DNA from: Vermamoeba vermiformis
Lineage: Eukaryota; Tubulinea; Echinamoebida
Direction: 5' to 3'
Assembly: GCA_045837725.1 (NCBI GenBank)
Contig: JBEWZL010000011.1
Coordinates: 310,001-374,000, forward strand
DNA: 64,000 nt
In this document: piece after piece, positions 33,248 through 45,041 of the stretch
Position numbering within the stretch: position 1 is the first letter of the stretch
Layout: every line of letters starts with the position of its first letter
Notes under the pieces: model-generated
Databases searched by the model: none
What the model was told of the DNA's origin: nothing
Seen by the model: the letters and a program-made list of their open reading frames with translations, nothing else
Made by a program: the position numbers and the translations under genes

Positions 33248-36200
33248 ATGTACAAACTCTCGTCAATATTTATTCTTGGTATAATTATTGCCGTATTATA
33301 TGGACCCTCTAATATTGATTCATGTGGTTGCTCTACGCATAACGAAGTCGCAAGACGAGCTGCTTATTGGTTCGCCAAAACAAGTAAGTTTTTTGGAATT
33401 TAAATCCTTTATTTAAATTTAATATGATAATACTATAATTATAATATGTAGGGCTAGGCCCAATCGTTGCACAATACGTTAATTTTTTGAATTTTTATTG
33501 ACTTTTGGAGTATTTTTCCATCGTGGAGATCTCATTAAGCCACTTTAACTCCCTTGAACCCGTCATAATACTAAACTAATATAATACTCTCAGATCATAC
33601 TTATTACTCCAATTTAATCGCGCGATATCCGTCTGCATTTCAAAATGGCGCCTGTTTTCCAGATTGGGGATTTCCTTTGCCTGGAATGCACGATGCATCG
33701 GAATTTTCGCATTGGGTAAGTATTATTATACTACATGATATGCACCTATAATCCAAAGCTACGTTATTGAAAAATTTCATTTCGATCCGTTTGGATTTGG
33801 CAGATTCGCTTTTCAATGCCCATAGAATTGATCCTAATAATCTTGAATATTATACTTATCATTTAATTAATTTCAGCCACCATTTTTCCGCTACGCTGTC
33901 GAGCATTTCCGCCATAAATACGCCTTACCCTACGATTACAATGCACAACGCTACATTGCATTTTTATTCGGTGCAATTGCGCATTCAGTGGCTGATATTC
34001 CATGGCATGACTTGGAAATTACATATGAAGGATATCAAGGATTTATTCAGTCAATGGCAGATCACGACTTTTTCGGCAACTTTGCTGGAGCTCATTCAGT
34101 CGCTGATAGTAAGTACTATATATACTATAATAGGACCTATAATAATTTTATCAAATTTATTATCGCCGTACTTTGATTGAAAAGATTTTTACCGTGAAAA
34201 ATTTTCGTTGCGGAGCATCAACCTTTTTGACGATTTTTCCAAATATGGTTAACTCGAAAAGATCTCTACTGATATTTTTTGTATCATAGCCGGCGGGGAG
34301 TTCGTAGTGGCATATACCATGAACACCTCGTACTACGCGCATGAATGGTACTTCCCTCTCGAAGACATGGTCGAAGTGTTTCACAAAGCGAATTACACTT
34401 CCGTCTGGGGCAAGGAATTGTTGGAAGGTACGAACAGATATCATGCAGTCTTCAGTTTGACACTTTGACACTTGATTTATCTTTCCGTGGAACCTTGATT
34501 TTGACACTTTGTTATGATTCGTGGAAGCGTCTACTTGACATTTTTGACATTTGACACCTGCTTGATACTTTACGCAACGTATCTTGATCACGTGACTAAA
34601 TTTCCTTTTTAGGCAACACGCTGTTGTTCTCATCAGTCTGGGCCGTGCATTATTTCGGCGCGTCGTTGTACCCGTTCGCAGCTGGTCCTAGTCCGTTCTT
34701 AGCGGAACAAATGAACGAATTCTTTTCAGGCGGCGTTGACGACATGACGTATTGGAGTCAAGATTGTTGGCGCGATCTGATCAAGTGGATTGAGTACGGA
34801 GACTACACGACCAATTGTCTCCTTGAACCGCCTCTCCGTCGCAATCATACGAGCGCTGCGTCGTCGCACACGAGACACAGAAATCAAGTGGTGCAAATGT
34901 ACAAATCTGACTCGCTCTATCGCAAGTTGTTGGACTCGTTCAAGAACCACGTGGAGGTCCGCAAAGAAGGTAAGACCAAATTTTGTTTGTGCCTAGATAT
35001 TTTTTGAATTGACACGTGTCAAACATAATTTTTCACGACACACTGGACCAATCAAATCGAAAGTGACACGTGTCAAGCCATGAAAATTTTAAAGGGGGCT
35101 ATCAATTGACACGTGTCAAACGAAGGACTTGTACTGACGAAGATATTTTTAATCGTAGGCCGCGGAGTAGTTCTGTCGATCAACAAAGACAAGTTCGAAT
35201 TGAACCGCAAAGATTGGTCAAAAACTTTCCAAGAGTTCGTCCGTTCAAAAGTAGGCGGAAAATTCCCGTGGGAACAGCAACAAAAAGTCGCACATTTCGA
35301 GAAAAAACAGTCACGTGATGTCGCTGCAAAGACTTGCGTAACCGTCGATGAATTGATGAGCAAAGAAACTGCCAAAAAATTCCAGCTCAAGGACATGAGA
35401 TATTCCTATTTAGGAAATTCCATTGCCTTCGGTACGTTCTCAACAAATACCCGTTAAAATTTCTGCAAACTCTCTACCGTACATTAATTAACCCCTTGAT
35501 CGGATAACTTGACCAATCTTTGCGAAAATTTTTCTGACTTGATATTTGCAGGTGATTTCAACGGCGATGGCATGCAAGACATGGCCATGGGCAGCTACGG
35601 CTACGGAGTTGGCGAACAAGAACAAGTCGGTGCAGTGTTCATCTGGCCTGGTGGCAGTTTGCCGCCCAATGCTGTCACGATATTGGACGATGCCAGCAAT
35701 GTCACTGACACCTCGTAAGTAAAACCTATGAAAGTGACACTTTGACACTTTACCTGAAAACTTCGGTTATTCACAGTCAAAGTGTCAAAATGTCAAAGTG
35801 TCATCTGCTGCACCGTTCAAACTGATAATTTTTACGTAGCATTCAAACACTTGTCGGGCCAGGCGAATATACCCGATTTGGCTATGCAGTAACGACCGTT
35901 GATTTGAATCGTGATGGACTTGGTAAGCACCTTTAACCATCAATTACTAAATAAGGAAAGAGGTCCTGCCTCGATCATCGAAAAATTTTACTTCTGAACG
36001 GCTAGTACTTTGTATTAATTTCTATTTTTAGATGATTTGGTCGTGTCAGCCCCGACAACAGACGCGCAAAGTCTTCACTACCGCGGCACGTTGTTCGTGT
36101 ACCTCGGTCAAAAATCGGTCTCCAATGGTCTCGTCTTGCCGACCGAGCCGTCCCTCGTCATTGAAGCAAGTCAAAACCAGGGCGGAACGTTCACTAATCT

Positions 36201-37912
36201 CGGCACGAGGCTGTATAGTTGGGATATTGATAACGATGGATTTAAGGACTTGGTAATTGGTGCGCAACATGCGTGCGATGTGACATATATTTGCAACCGA
36301 ACCGGTACGTCATCGAATCTAAACTTTGCAGAAATTTATTGACTTACTAAATATAGTCGGGGAATTGCAACGCGGCATGGTAGCGGTGTTTTTATCTTCC
36401 AAATTTAGTAACAAAGTCCTCGGCAAGTCAGCGATCAACGTGTCTAACGCTGATTGGCTGCAGTACGGCGACAAAGCTTATGATTGGTTTGGATCGCACG
36501 TCAATTTCTTCGTTGACAAGGCTAATGTAAGTACCATAGATATATTTTATCATATGATGCATACTTAACAACTTCACGACTGGTCTTAAAAGATCTGATC
36601 CAGATCCGAAATTTTTTTAACTCAAAAACTCGCCCCTTAATATCTGATATTATAATACTAACCACCTAACTCATTATTAATACTATTTTTAATATCTATC
36701 GATACCTTACAATTAGATATCTTGGATCCGCGTTCTAATTTTTTTCTACTCAGCGACGCACGCTATTGGTCGGCGCACCAGGCACAGATTTATTGACGTC
36801 AAATGTCACCGGAGATTTAGACATCGGAACATTATACGGCTTCGATGTGACAAATATAGCTTCAGGAGTCGTTACGCGCCAGTGGCAGCTGATTGGTGAT
36901 TCTAATTTTAGCAAGCTCGGATCATTTACCGTAATAGGCAATCCGTTCACGAACGACAATCCCGGACAATTATTTTTCATTGCTGTCTCGAGTCCGGATC
37001 GTACCGTCAAAAATCCTCCGTTTGAATGGTACCAAGGTGGTCGTGTTACTATGTTCGATTATGCCTTACTTCGCTACGGTAAGTTTCAATTAGTTATAAG
37101 TATACCAAATAAGGAAAAATCGTCAATAATAACAAAACATTAAATTAAATTCTGAGAAAAAATAATCGGATCAAGATCCGTACTCTAAGCAGCCAGAAAG
37201 GCAAATGGATAATCATAATAATAGTATATAGTATATATAATTGTAGTGATAGTTATTCTAATCTACATTGCCATATTAGGAAACTACAGCATTTCGGATC
37301 TGAGCGCGTCCTCGGTGAATTTCGATGCAATTGGCGACTACTCTCGATTCGGACAGTACTCGCTGTTGCAGGACATTGACAACGACGGCATTGCTGACCT
37401 CGTGTTGGGTGCGCCGGGCTTCACTGTGCCACAGGACTTTGAGTCCAATGGCGAAATGGGCGCTGTTTACGTGTGGAAGGGCGGATCTAATTTCCCACGG
37501 TACGATCACTTAAATTTTAATTACAAAACCTTCATTATTATACTACTCATAATTATTATCGAACAACACTTTCTTTACATTGGTTAAACAACAAGTTAGT
37601 CAAATTTTTTTGTCGGATGCGATCCAAATTCTGTTTTTAAACTAAATTTTACTCCATTACAATTAGACGCTAATAAGTTAATTATACAGACCACCGCAAA
37701 CGTTTGTGGATCCAGTCGAAAGTTCAACTTGGTGTTTGACTATGACCGACGAAGAGCTCTCACGCAGCGCTAAATTTGGCTGGCAGATCCACGTACAAGA
37801 TTTGAACGGTGATGGCAAGAGCGAATTAATTATTGCTGCACCAAGACAAACCGCGAGTGGTTGGCGTGAGATGTCTGGTGCTGTTTACGTTATTACGCAG
37901 CCATTCCCGTAA
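33248..37912 (+). CDS. Glycosylphosphatidylinositol-specific phospholipase D (GPI-PLD)
   Basis: About a dozen exons encode more than 800 residues. A signal peptide (MYKLSSIFILGIIIAVLYG) is followed by CGCSTHNEVARRA. This gives the N-terminal zinc-dependent phospholipase-C-like catalytic domain. Histidines recur in the expected places: FLFGAIAHSVADIPWH, FAGAHSVAD, and the preceding HFRHKYA. The C-terminal half is a beta-propeller built of FG-GAP repeats with calcium loops such as DFNGDGMQD, DLNRDGLDD, DIDNDGFKD, DIDNDGIAD and DLNGDGKSE. The enzyme cleaves the inositol-phosphate bond of GPI anchors and releases surface proteins. It is secreted or lysosomal. The layout matches animal GPLD1. Several introns hold unusual TGACACGTGTCA and TTGACA-type repeats. 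Confidence 0.9.
35009..35119. repeat. Three intronic TGACACGTGTCA palindromes
   Basis: One intron of the GPI-PLD gene carries three exact copies of the 12-bp palindrome TGACACGTGTCA, at 35010-35021, 35064-35075 and 35107-35118. Two are part of longer 14-bp palindromes. The core CACGTG is the E-box/G-box hexamer. Adjacent introns (about 34440-34560 and 35727-35805) repeat the half-site as TTGACAC or GTGTCAAA. Confidence 0.8.
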
Positions 37913-38111
37913 ATTTAGAAAATTTTTGTTCGGATGTTAGATCCAACCAATTTTGTTAATTCTCAGTAAACTTAGTTTTTGTACGGCACTTGTAAGTTAT
38001 AATAACTAGATACAATTTTCCCTACACTCAGGATTGCATCCGATGATCGCAAAAAAAATTGCAGTAATGAAAAGGTTGTTTTGCACCTCACAATTTATTA
38101 TGCCTTTTTAA

Positions 38112-39656
38112 TCAATTAGGTACTTTCGGAGGTACTCCGAACAATTTTCTGGTCCAATTTGATAGGGAAATCGCTTTGAAAAACATCAGACAACAAGCCA
38201 ATGCGCCACCGGACACCAAAATCCACTTCATGAAAATTGAAATTTCCCAACTTTGTATGGTCTTTCCGATGATATAAATCCAAAGATTATGAGATAAGTA
38301 CATAGGATAAGCACTTTGTGATAAGAAATCGAACCAAGTTGGATCCAGCTTTGAATTGCAAAAATTCTTCGACCAAAGGCATAATACTAACATTATGAGT
38401 ATTTGCCCTAGTTCAAATCCAATAGCCAATGTAACGTCATTATAGGATCGCATGTCAAAGTTGTACGATGAGATATTTTGTGGCGTGAAAAATGTCAAGA
38501 ACGGTGCAATGAATAGTAACGTGACTGGTAACCATTTTTGGAAATTAAGCTTTGCAATTATTGTTGCCAATTCTGTCTCGAATAATTTGACGAAAAATCC
38601 GAGCAAAACGAAGTGATTGAGCGCCACGACATGAATGCCCCACGTGATTATGCTGAATAAGGAGTTGTTTGGTATTTCCATATTTGGGTAATAACTGACT
38701 ACTATCATTCGAGAAACGATGAACGAAATAACTGCAAAGAATGCTGACCCAGGGAAATTTCGCTTTGGATCTGCTGACTTGAGTGCCAAGAATGGAAGGT
38801 ACATGAATGATCCATAGACTATAATAATATGCCATACTATTGATGTTGGAAATGATAGCTTTGTAATAGCAAAACAGCTGATTAATACGACAATGGTTTG
38901 AACGAAAATGAATTTGAAAGATCCGCTAAGACTGTCGTTGCTTAAAATAGCTTCGCTGTTCATGAACGATGCTTTAACGTTCATTAACCATTGAAAGAAG
39001 CATATATTGAGGCCACTAATGACGAGCAAGTACAGGATCCACCACAAATGATAGATCGCAAAGTACGATCTCCAAAAATCCACGAAAATGTACGATATAA
39101 ATGATCCTTCGTAGTCTCGTGCTAATATATAGCTATTGGGGAGTACCAAAAATAGTTCACTTGCCAAAAAAGGAATAACCAGTTTGTGAAATCGTTCAGT
39201 GAAATAAGTTCGGATCGAGTTCTTGGCTTGAAGTGAGAGGCATATTGAGAAGCCTGATATTAATGAAAATAGAGGCATGTGCCATTGTGTAATTGATATG
39301 CTTAGTTGTTGGGCGAGAGATGAATCAGCCATGTTCAGATCCGTTCCTAAATATTGTCGTTAATTGGTACAAAAATGTTTAAATTTTCAAAAAATATTGA
39401 AATATTATTCCAAGTTATATCTTTTAAATCTTTACACTATAATTGTGGTACTTTACCGCGATTTATTTAAATTAATTTTTGTAAGATCTCGTAAAATGAT
39501 TATTCTGCTGCACAAGAGTACTCGCAATAAATATTTAGTAATTATTCATTAATTATTACCTTTTTCATCGAATAATCTGTTCGCATGATAAATTACAATC
39601 AACCACGAACAACTGATCCTCAGCCAGTCAATCCAATATTCGCGTTTATTATTCAT
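38112..39656 (-). CDS. Membrane acyltransferase, acyltransferase-3 family
   Basis: Two exons join in frame: 39656-39560 and 39346-38112, giving about 440 residues. Exon 1 supplies the family's N-terminal signature, REYWIDWLRISCSWLIVIYHANRLF. It includes the conserved D-x-L-R and the catalytic-type His. Exon 2 begins TDLNMADSS and continues with TQWHMPLFSLISGFS, a second family motif. About ten membrane helices follow. The family (OafA, OPGC, NRF-6-like) transfers acyl groups to sugars or other acceptors across membranes. The substrate is unknown. The exon-2 frame alone has an internal ATG at 39332, but starting there would lose the catalytic His, so the spliced start is preferred. Confidence 0.8.
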
Positions 39657-39952
39657 TTTAGTGCTATATTCAATAATTAATTATTAATAATTATATACGC
39701 ATTAAATAGTGGAAATAATTGCTTACGTTGGTTCAAAGTTCGAGAACAGCGTTGGAAGAATTCATTTGCTCGATAAAGCAAGATAGTCTTGTTACATACA
39801 ATCTATAACTATAATAAAATGATAATTTATTGTCGCAAAATTTCTATCACGTCCGCAAAAAAAATTCGTTGAGCTAAATTTTGGTTGTCGGATCTCTAAA
39901 TTGTCTACAATCGGCCATAGAGCTGTTAAATAACGACAGGAATATATAGGCC

Positions 39953-42900
39953 TTATTTGAAGAAGATCAAAGGCTTGCCGGGCTCAGCGGAGTTACGGCT
40001 GGCAATGGGTTCAGGAGCAGATTCGTCCAAAGCGGCGTAAATCAAAACTTCCTTAACTTCCAAGGTCCTAAAATAAATAATATATTAATATCATCTTCAT
40101 ACCAAAGAGGTTCAACATGTTGGAAGAAGAAAAAATATAGGTTTCAGGTCGATCTGATCGAATTATGAATCTACTTACTTGCAAACGTAAGCGATGTTGC
40201 TTTGCAAGACGTCCTTCTCGCTGAAGGTAGTAGTCAAGTCCATAGCTTCAACACCACGGTTCTTAACCTCTTCCTTGATGAAGTTGACGAAAGGCATGAC
40301 CTTCTTGGCTTGAGCCTTCAAAGCTGCATCCGCTTGAATAGCATCGTTGATCTCCTTGTTGGCGGGGAACTCCTTAGTTTGCTACAATAAATAGCATATA
40401 TTAGCATTATAGAACATTAAAAGGGAATGGTAAGAAAAAAGTTGTTTTTTTGATCCGGATCTTACCTCGTTGTACAACTTGCGAACCAAGACCAAGGTCT
40501 TCTCTTGCCACTCAGGGTATCTATCAGCAATGTAGATGCTGGCAGTCGTAGGAGCAGCAGGCTTGGCGCCCTTCTTGGGGTTCATGTGCGCGGCCAACTT
40601 CAATCTGAAAGTGTGCAAAGTGTGCATCAAGTAGTCGTTGCGCTTCAACAAGTCATTGTCAATGGGACCAACTGCAGGCCATGAAGCCTTGGTGACGGTG
40701 CCTTGCTCGTTCAAGACGTTACGCCAGATGTGTTCGGCCCAGTGAGGAGTGACAGGGCTGATCATGATGACTTGAACGCGGATGAATCGTTCGATCAATT
40801 CCTTGTTCAAGTCTTGACCCTCAGCTTGGCACACAGTCACGTAGTTGTCACGAGCAGTTTGCAACTCATAGAAGCCAGTCTTGACGGCGTCGTGGAAAGT
40901 CATACTAGAGCTCAGTTAGACACGTGTCACGTGATCGGAAAATATCAGCAAGAACTTACTCAGCGTAGGCCTTGTCAGTCAACTCGATAGCCTTGTTGAT
41001 CTTGCTCTCGAAGACCTTGTCGGCGAAGGTCGTAGCAGGGCCAGCACGCAACTTAGCGTTCTCCTTCAAGGTGTCCTATGACGCGCACGTGAGTCACAAA
41101 TTCAAACGTGTAACATTACTGTTGTAGCCAGTACTTACAACAATCCAGTGGTATTGAGCGTACAACTTCAAGACAGCGTTGTTAACAGTGTCTTCAGAGA
41201 AGTTGGCGTCTTCCAAAGAGTCACCAGCATCGGCCAAAGCAAATCGCATGCCATCAGCGCTGAACATCTCAACGGCATCGTGCAAGATCAAGAAGTTACC
41301 CTTGCTCTTGGACATCTTCTCTTTGTCTCTCAACAAGTGACCGTTGGTACGGACAGACTTGGGCCAGTACTTCTCGGGGAAGATGGCAACGTGGTTGTAG
41401 ACCCAGAAGATCAAGTGGTTAGGAATCAAGTCCTTGCCAGATGCGCGCAAGTCAACGGGGTACCAGTAAGAAAACTCCTTCTTCAACTTGGCCAAAGTGT
41501 CAGCGGGAATGTCACCAACAGCAGGACCGTCGCAGAAGATGTGCTCGAAGAACTAACCACAAAATATTAATAATGGTGTAGGGCTTACACGAATAGTCAG
41601 GTCGTACCTCGTAAGTCAATTGCTCGGGCTTAATGGCAGAAGGTCCAACCTTGGATCCGTCCATAACTCCACCTTGCAACAAGTGGGCAATAGTGTAGTA
41701 AGCCATGTAGATGGTAGAGTCGGACAAAGACTCGATCAAGTAAGAAGGATCCCAAGGCAACTTAGTTCCCAAACCGTAGGTTCGAGAGCAAGCCCATTGG
41801 TGCATCCACTTGAAGGCAGCCTCCATCTTGATGCGGGTCTCAGGGTCGTAAGTGGTCATGCCGTTCAAGCATCTATAAGCATAATCTATTAAAATCCAAT
41901 TCCATAGTGATTAGGGTGACAAGGTGCACTTACCTCTCGGCCAAAGTTCTCCACTCGTCCTCACCGTAGGTCAAGTACCATTGGTCAACCAAGGCGACAA
42001 CGCAAGTGTCACCAGATCGAGAGACGACAGCAGCTTCAGGTTCGCTGTAAATAATGGCTTGTCCGGAAGCCAACAACTCGCTGCGGATCTTCTCCTTGGC
42101 CTTCTCGACCTTCTCGCCGGCGTAAGGGCCAACAGTCATCGTGCCCTCGTAGAAACCAGCCTTGTAGACGATCTCCTTAGCTTCGTCCAACTTGACGCGA
42201 TCACCTTGACCGTTGATCTTCATGCGAGTAACAACGTTCTCGGCGGCCTTATCGCCCAAATCAGGGATGTTGATAATAGGCACAACTTCGAAGTTGACTT
42301 GTTCAGCGGTCAACTTGAAAGTGTCGCGCAATTGTTGCTTTTGTTGAACGTCTCTCCAAGCAACAAAGTCGTCCGGACTGTCAGAAGGTACTGAAGTGAC
42401 GACACCAGTAGTCTTTTCAGTGCTGACAGAGAACATGGGCCAAACGAAGATCTTGTCGTACTTGGTCAAGGGAGCCTTGACGGCGGCACCAATCAAGTCC
42501 TTGCCAGTGAACGAGGCCAAGCACTTGATCTTGCCGAACTCGTGGCTGTAACCTTGGTAAGACAAGTCTGCAAAGATCGTTAGTCACGTGACTTTATATG
42601 ATCAAAGTTGGTGACTTACTAACAGCAGCACGTTCAGTGCAAATGAAGATTTCGTTGTCATTGATCTCAAAAGCACCGTATTTGCCGTCGGGCAAGACCC
42701 AGACGTTAGTTTGACCGTACATGGTCTCAGGTCTCAAAGTCGCAGGGACCAAGTAGACCTTCTTGGTGGTGCCGTTCAACGCGGACAAAGCAGCGGGGAA
42801 AGGCTCCAACAATTGTTGCTTGACCAAGACGTACTCTTGAGGCATAACACCTTCACCAGTAGCACGATCGTGGTCCATACAGGGTTGACCGTCCAAAGGC

Positions 42901-44548
42901 GAGTAGATGGTAAATCTGAAAAACCGATCAGTAACACGAGCAAGCCAAAATGGATAATTTTGATATCAATCGTTTCGTAATATTATATTGAACTAAATAT
43001 GCGTTAAAAGGCGCGTACCGCTTGCCGAATTGGACCTTGCCCAACTTCTTCAATTTTTCGAATTGCCAACGAACGAAAGCGTCATAGTAAGGGTTCTTAT
43101 CGGTCGTGATAAATGTTCTGCGCCAATCAATTTTAGCGCCCATCATATTCAAATCAGTCTACGCAGAAGAATGTTAATCACTATCTCGGATTCGCATCCA
43201 AAAATTTTGTTTGCTTGAGACTTACAATAGCCAAGGGAGGGAAGTAGTCCAGCCAATAATAAGGATCAGCGAACTTATCAATAATGTTTGTGGGGACTCC
43301 TGAGCTCTTCATGATATCCCATTGATAAGCGGCATCACCAGTTTTCTAGTCAAATAGCCGTATTAGTAATTAATTCAGGGACTATTCTCGCAATACAATC
43401 TATCGAGACCGACGGCTTATATAATAAAATGGTAATGCTATTGAATAGGATACTTACGGCAACTGCTTTAGCCTTCTTAGATCTGCCCTTGGTCTCGGGT
43501 TTCTTTTGATCCTTAGACTTATCATCTGCTGCGGGTTTAGCTTCTTCCTTCTCTTCAGGTTCTTCTTGAGGCTTAACCTTAGCTATAATAGCGAAAATTT
43601 GTTAATCGCACGTTGTCATAACGAGATCCATAGCACGTGTAACGGAAAATCGGAAACTTACCAGGGAATTGTGGAGGGTTGCCGTAAGTTTGAATTTCTC
43701 GCTTAATCTTGTCAGCGCTGGCCTATAATTAAATCAATTAGTTAGAATTTTGTAAGCAGAAATTAAATTATTGGATAGACGCTTGATCTAGCTACTTTAT
43801 TGATCCGGTGCTACTTACCATAATAGGCATACCAGTGCAGTGGAAACCGAAGGGGAACAAAGCGTTCTTTCCCTTCAATCTTTGATAGCTGACTTCAAAC
43901 TATAATAATAAGAATAAGCATTTCGATCGCGTGCCAAAAAATTTGTATTACTTACCTCGCATTTGCTCAAAGTAAAAGCGTGTCCCAAATGCAATCTTCC
44001 GTTCATATAAGGGTAAGGGAAGGTGGCAACGTACTATATTAGAAAAAACAGACGATCAGTAAAAGTATTTTTGATAGGAGTGAGTAATTTTTATAATTTT
44101 ATGGTCAAGAGTGTGCAAAAAAAAAGCTAAATATTTATAATATTAGAAAAAAACTTACTTTAGGAACTGAGGGATCTTCGGGAGCATCCATCTCAAACAT
44201 TTTGTTCTGTGCCCAATAGGCTTGAATGTCTTTTTCAACACCCCTCAACCAGTCGCGCTTGGCGTATGATTGAGGTTCCTAATGAAATTAATAGCGTGAG
44301 AAGCAAGCTAAGAATTGGAGTTAACATCCAGATCAAAAAAAAACGTCAGTAATAATTTTCAAAAAATTGAAAAAAGCTACCTTATTAATTCCAAATATAT
44401 TCTTTATGATATACACGCATTTTGCAAATATTTTGACGAGTAAAATAATAACTAACTTCCAAATGTTTCGTCGATCTGCGAAAGATAACGGATTTGTATT
44501 CTTTTGACTTACTGATTTAGTTTGCTGTTTATTCTCTTGTTTTTCCAT
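39953..44548 (-). CDS. LARS1: Cytosolic leucyl-tRNA synthetase
   Basis: About fourteen exons give a class-I synthetase of roughly 1,050-1,100 residues. HIGH appears as [10 protein letters not shown] and KMSKS as [11 protein letters not shown]. The large editing (CP1) insertion contains [18 protein letters not shown], the T-rich editing segment and [11 protein letters not shown]. An acidic/basic linker ([20 protein letters not shown]) follows the HIGH region. The C-terminal segments [19 protein letters not shown] and the anticodon-binding helices fit the archaeal/eukaryotic cytosolic type. It charges tRNA-Leu with leucine and in other eukaryotes also senses leucine for TORC1. Exon 1 ([12 protein letters not shown]) is short and starts at the only nearby ATG. 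Many of its introns hold CACGTG-containing sequences. Confidence 0.95.
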
Positions 44549-45041
44549 GATTAAATACTCTGTTTACTATCTATCTGTTGTTGGTATTTGTGGTCTGTTC
44601 AAAGAGTCAGCAACAAAAATGTTGCGTTGCGCTTATCAGCTGTTTATTCTCAGATTTTGATCAGAAAGCAATAATTCGTATTTACTATGTAGTAGGCTGA
44701 TGGTAATAATGTTTCGCGTATATTTGGTAACGATCGGTAACTCGTTGGTTTGGATGGGATGCGATGAGGAAACAAACACTACACCGCTGCGAACCCCGAG
44801 CCAAACATTAATATCTCGGGCCGAGAGATGCGACTGTAAGCATTTACTTCCGGCTCTAATAGCCAGCTTTTTATTTAAATCTGATTTCGTAATTTAAAAT
44901 ATTAATTTACAAACTTGAGCTGCTTTAAAACAACCATCAATCCGCTGAAGGCTCACATTCAATTTATTTCTTCCAGAATCGGAGAGTTTCTCGTGCCAAA
45001 TTTTTTTCTTTTTGGCTATTAATTATTATCTGGTTCGTACG
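44549..45041. promoter_or_regulatory. Divergent upstream region (LeuRS and F-box genes)
   Basis: About 490 bases between the divergent LeuRS (-) and F-box (+) starts. It must contain both promoters. No defined element was recognised. Confidence 0.35.

Noticed and set aside
41148-42394. Long plus-strand frames (up to 156 residues) inside LeuRS
   Set aside because: Exact antisense of well-conserved LeuRS exons; Leu/Val-rich shadow frames.
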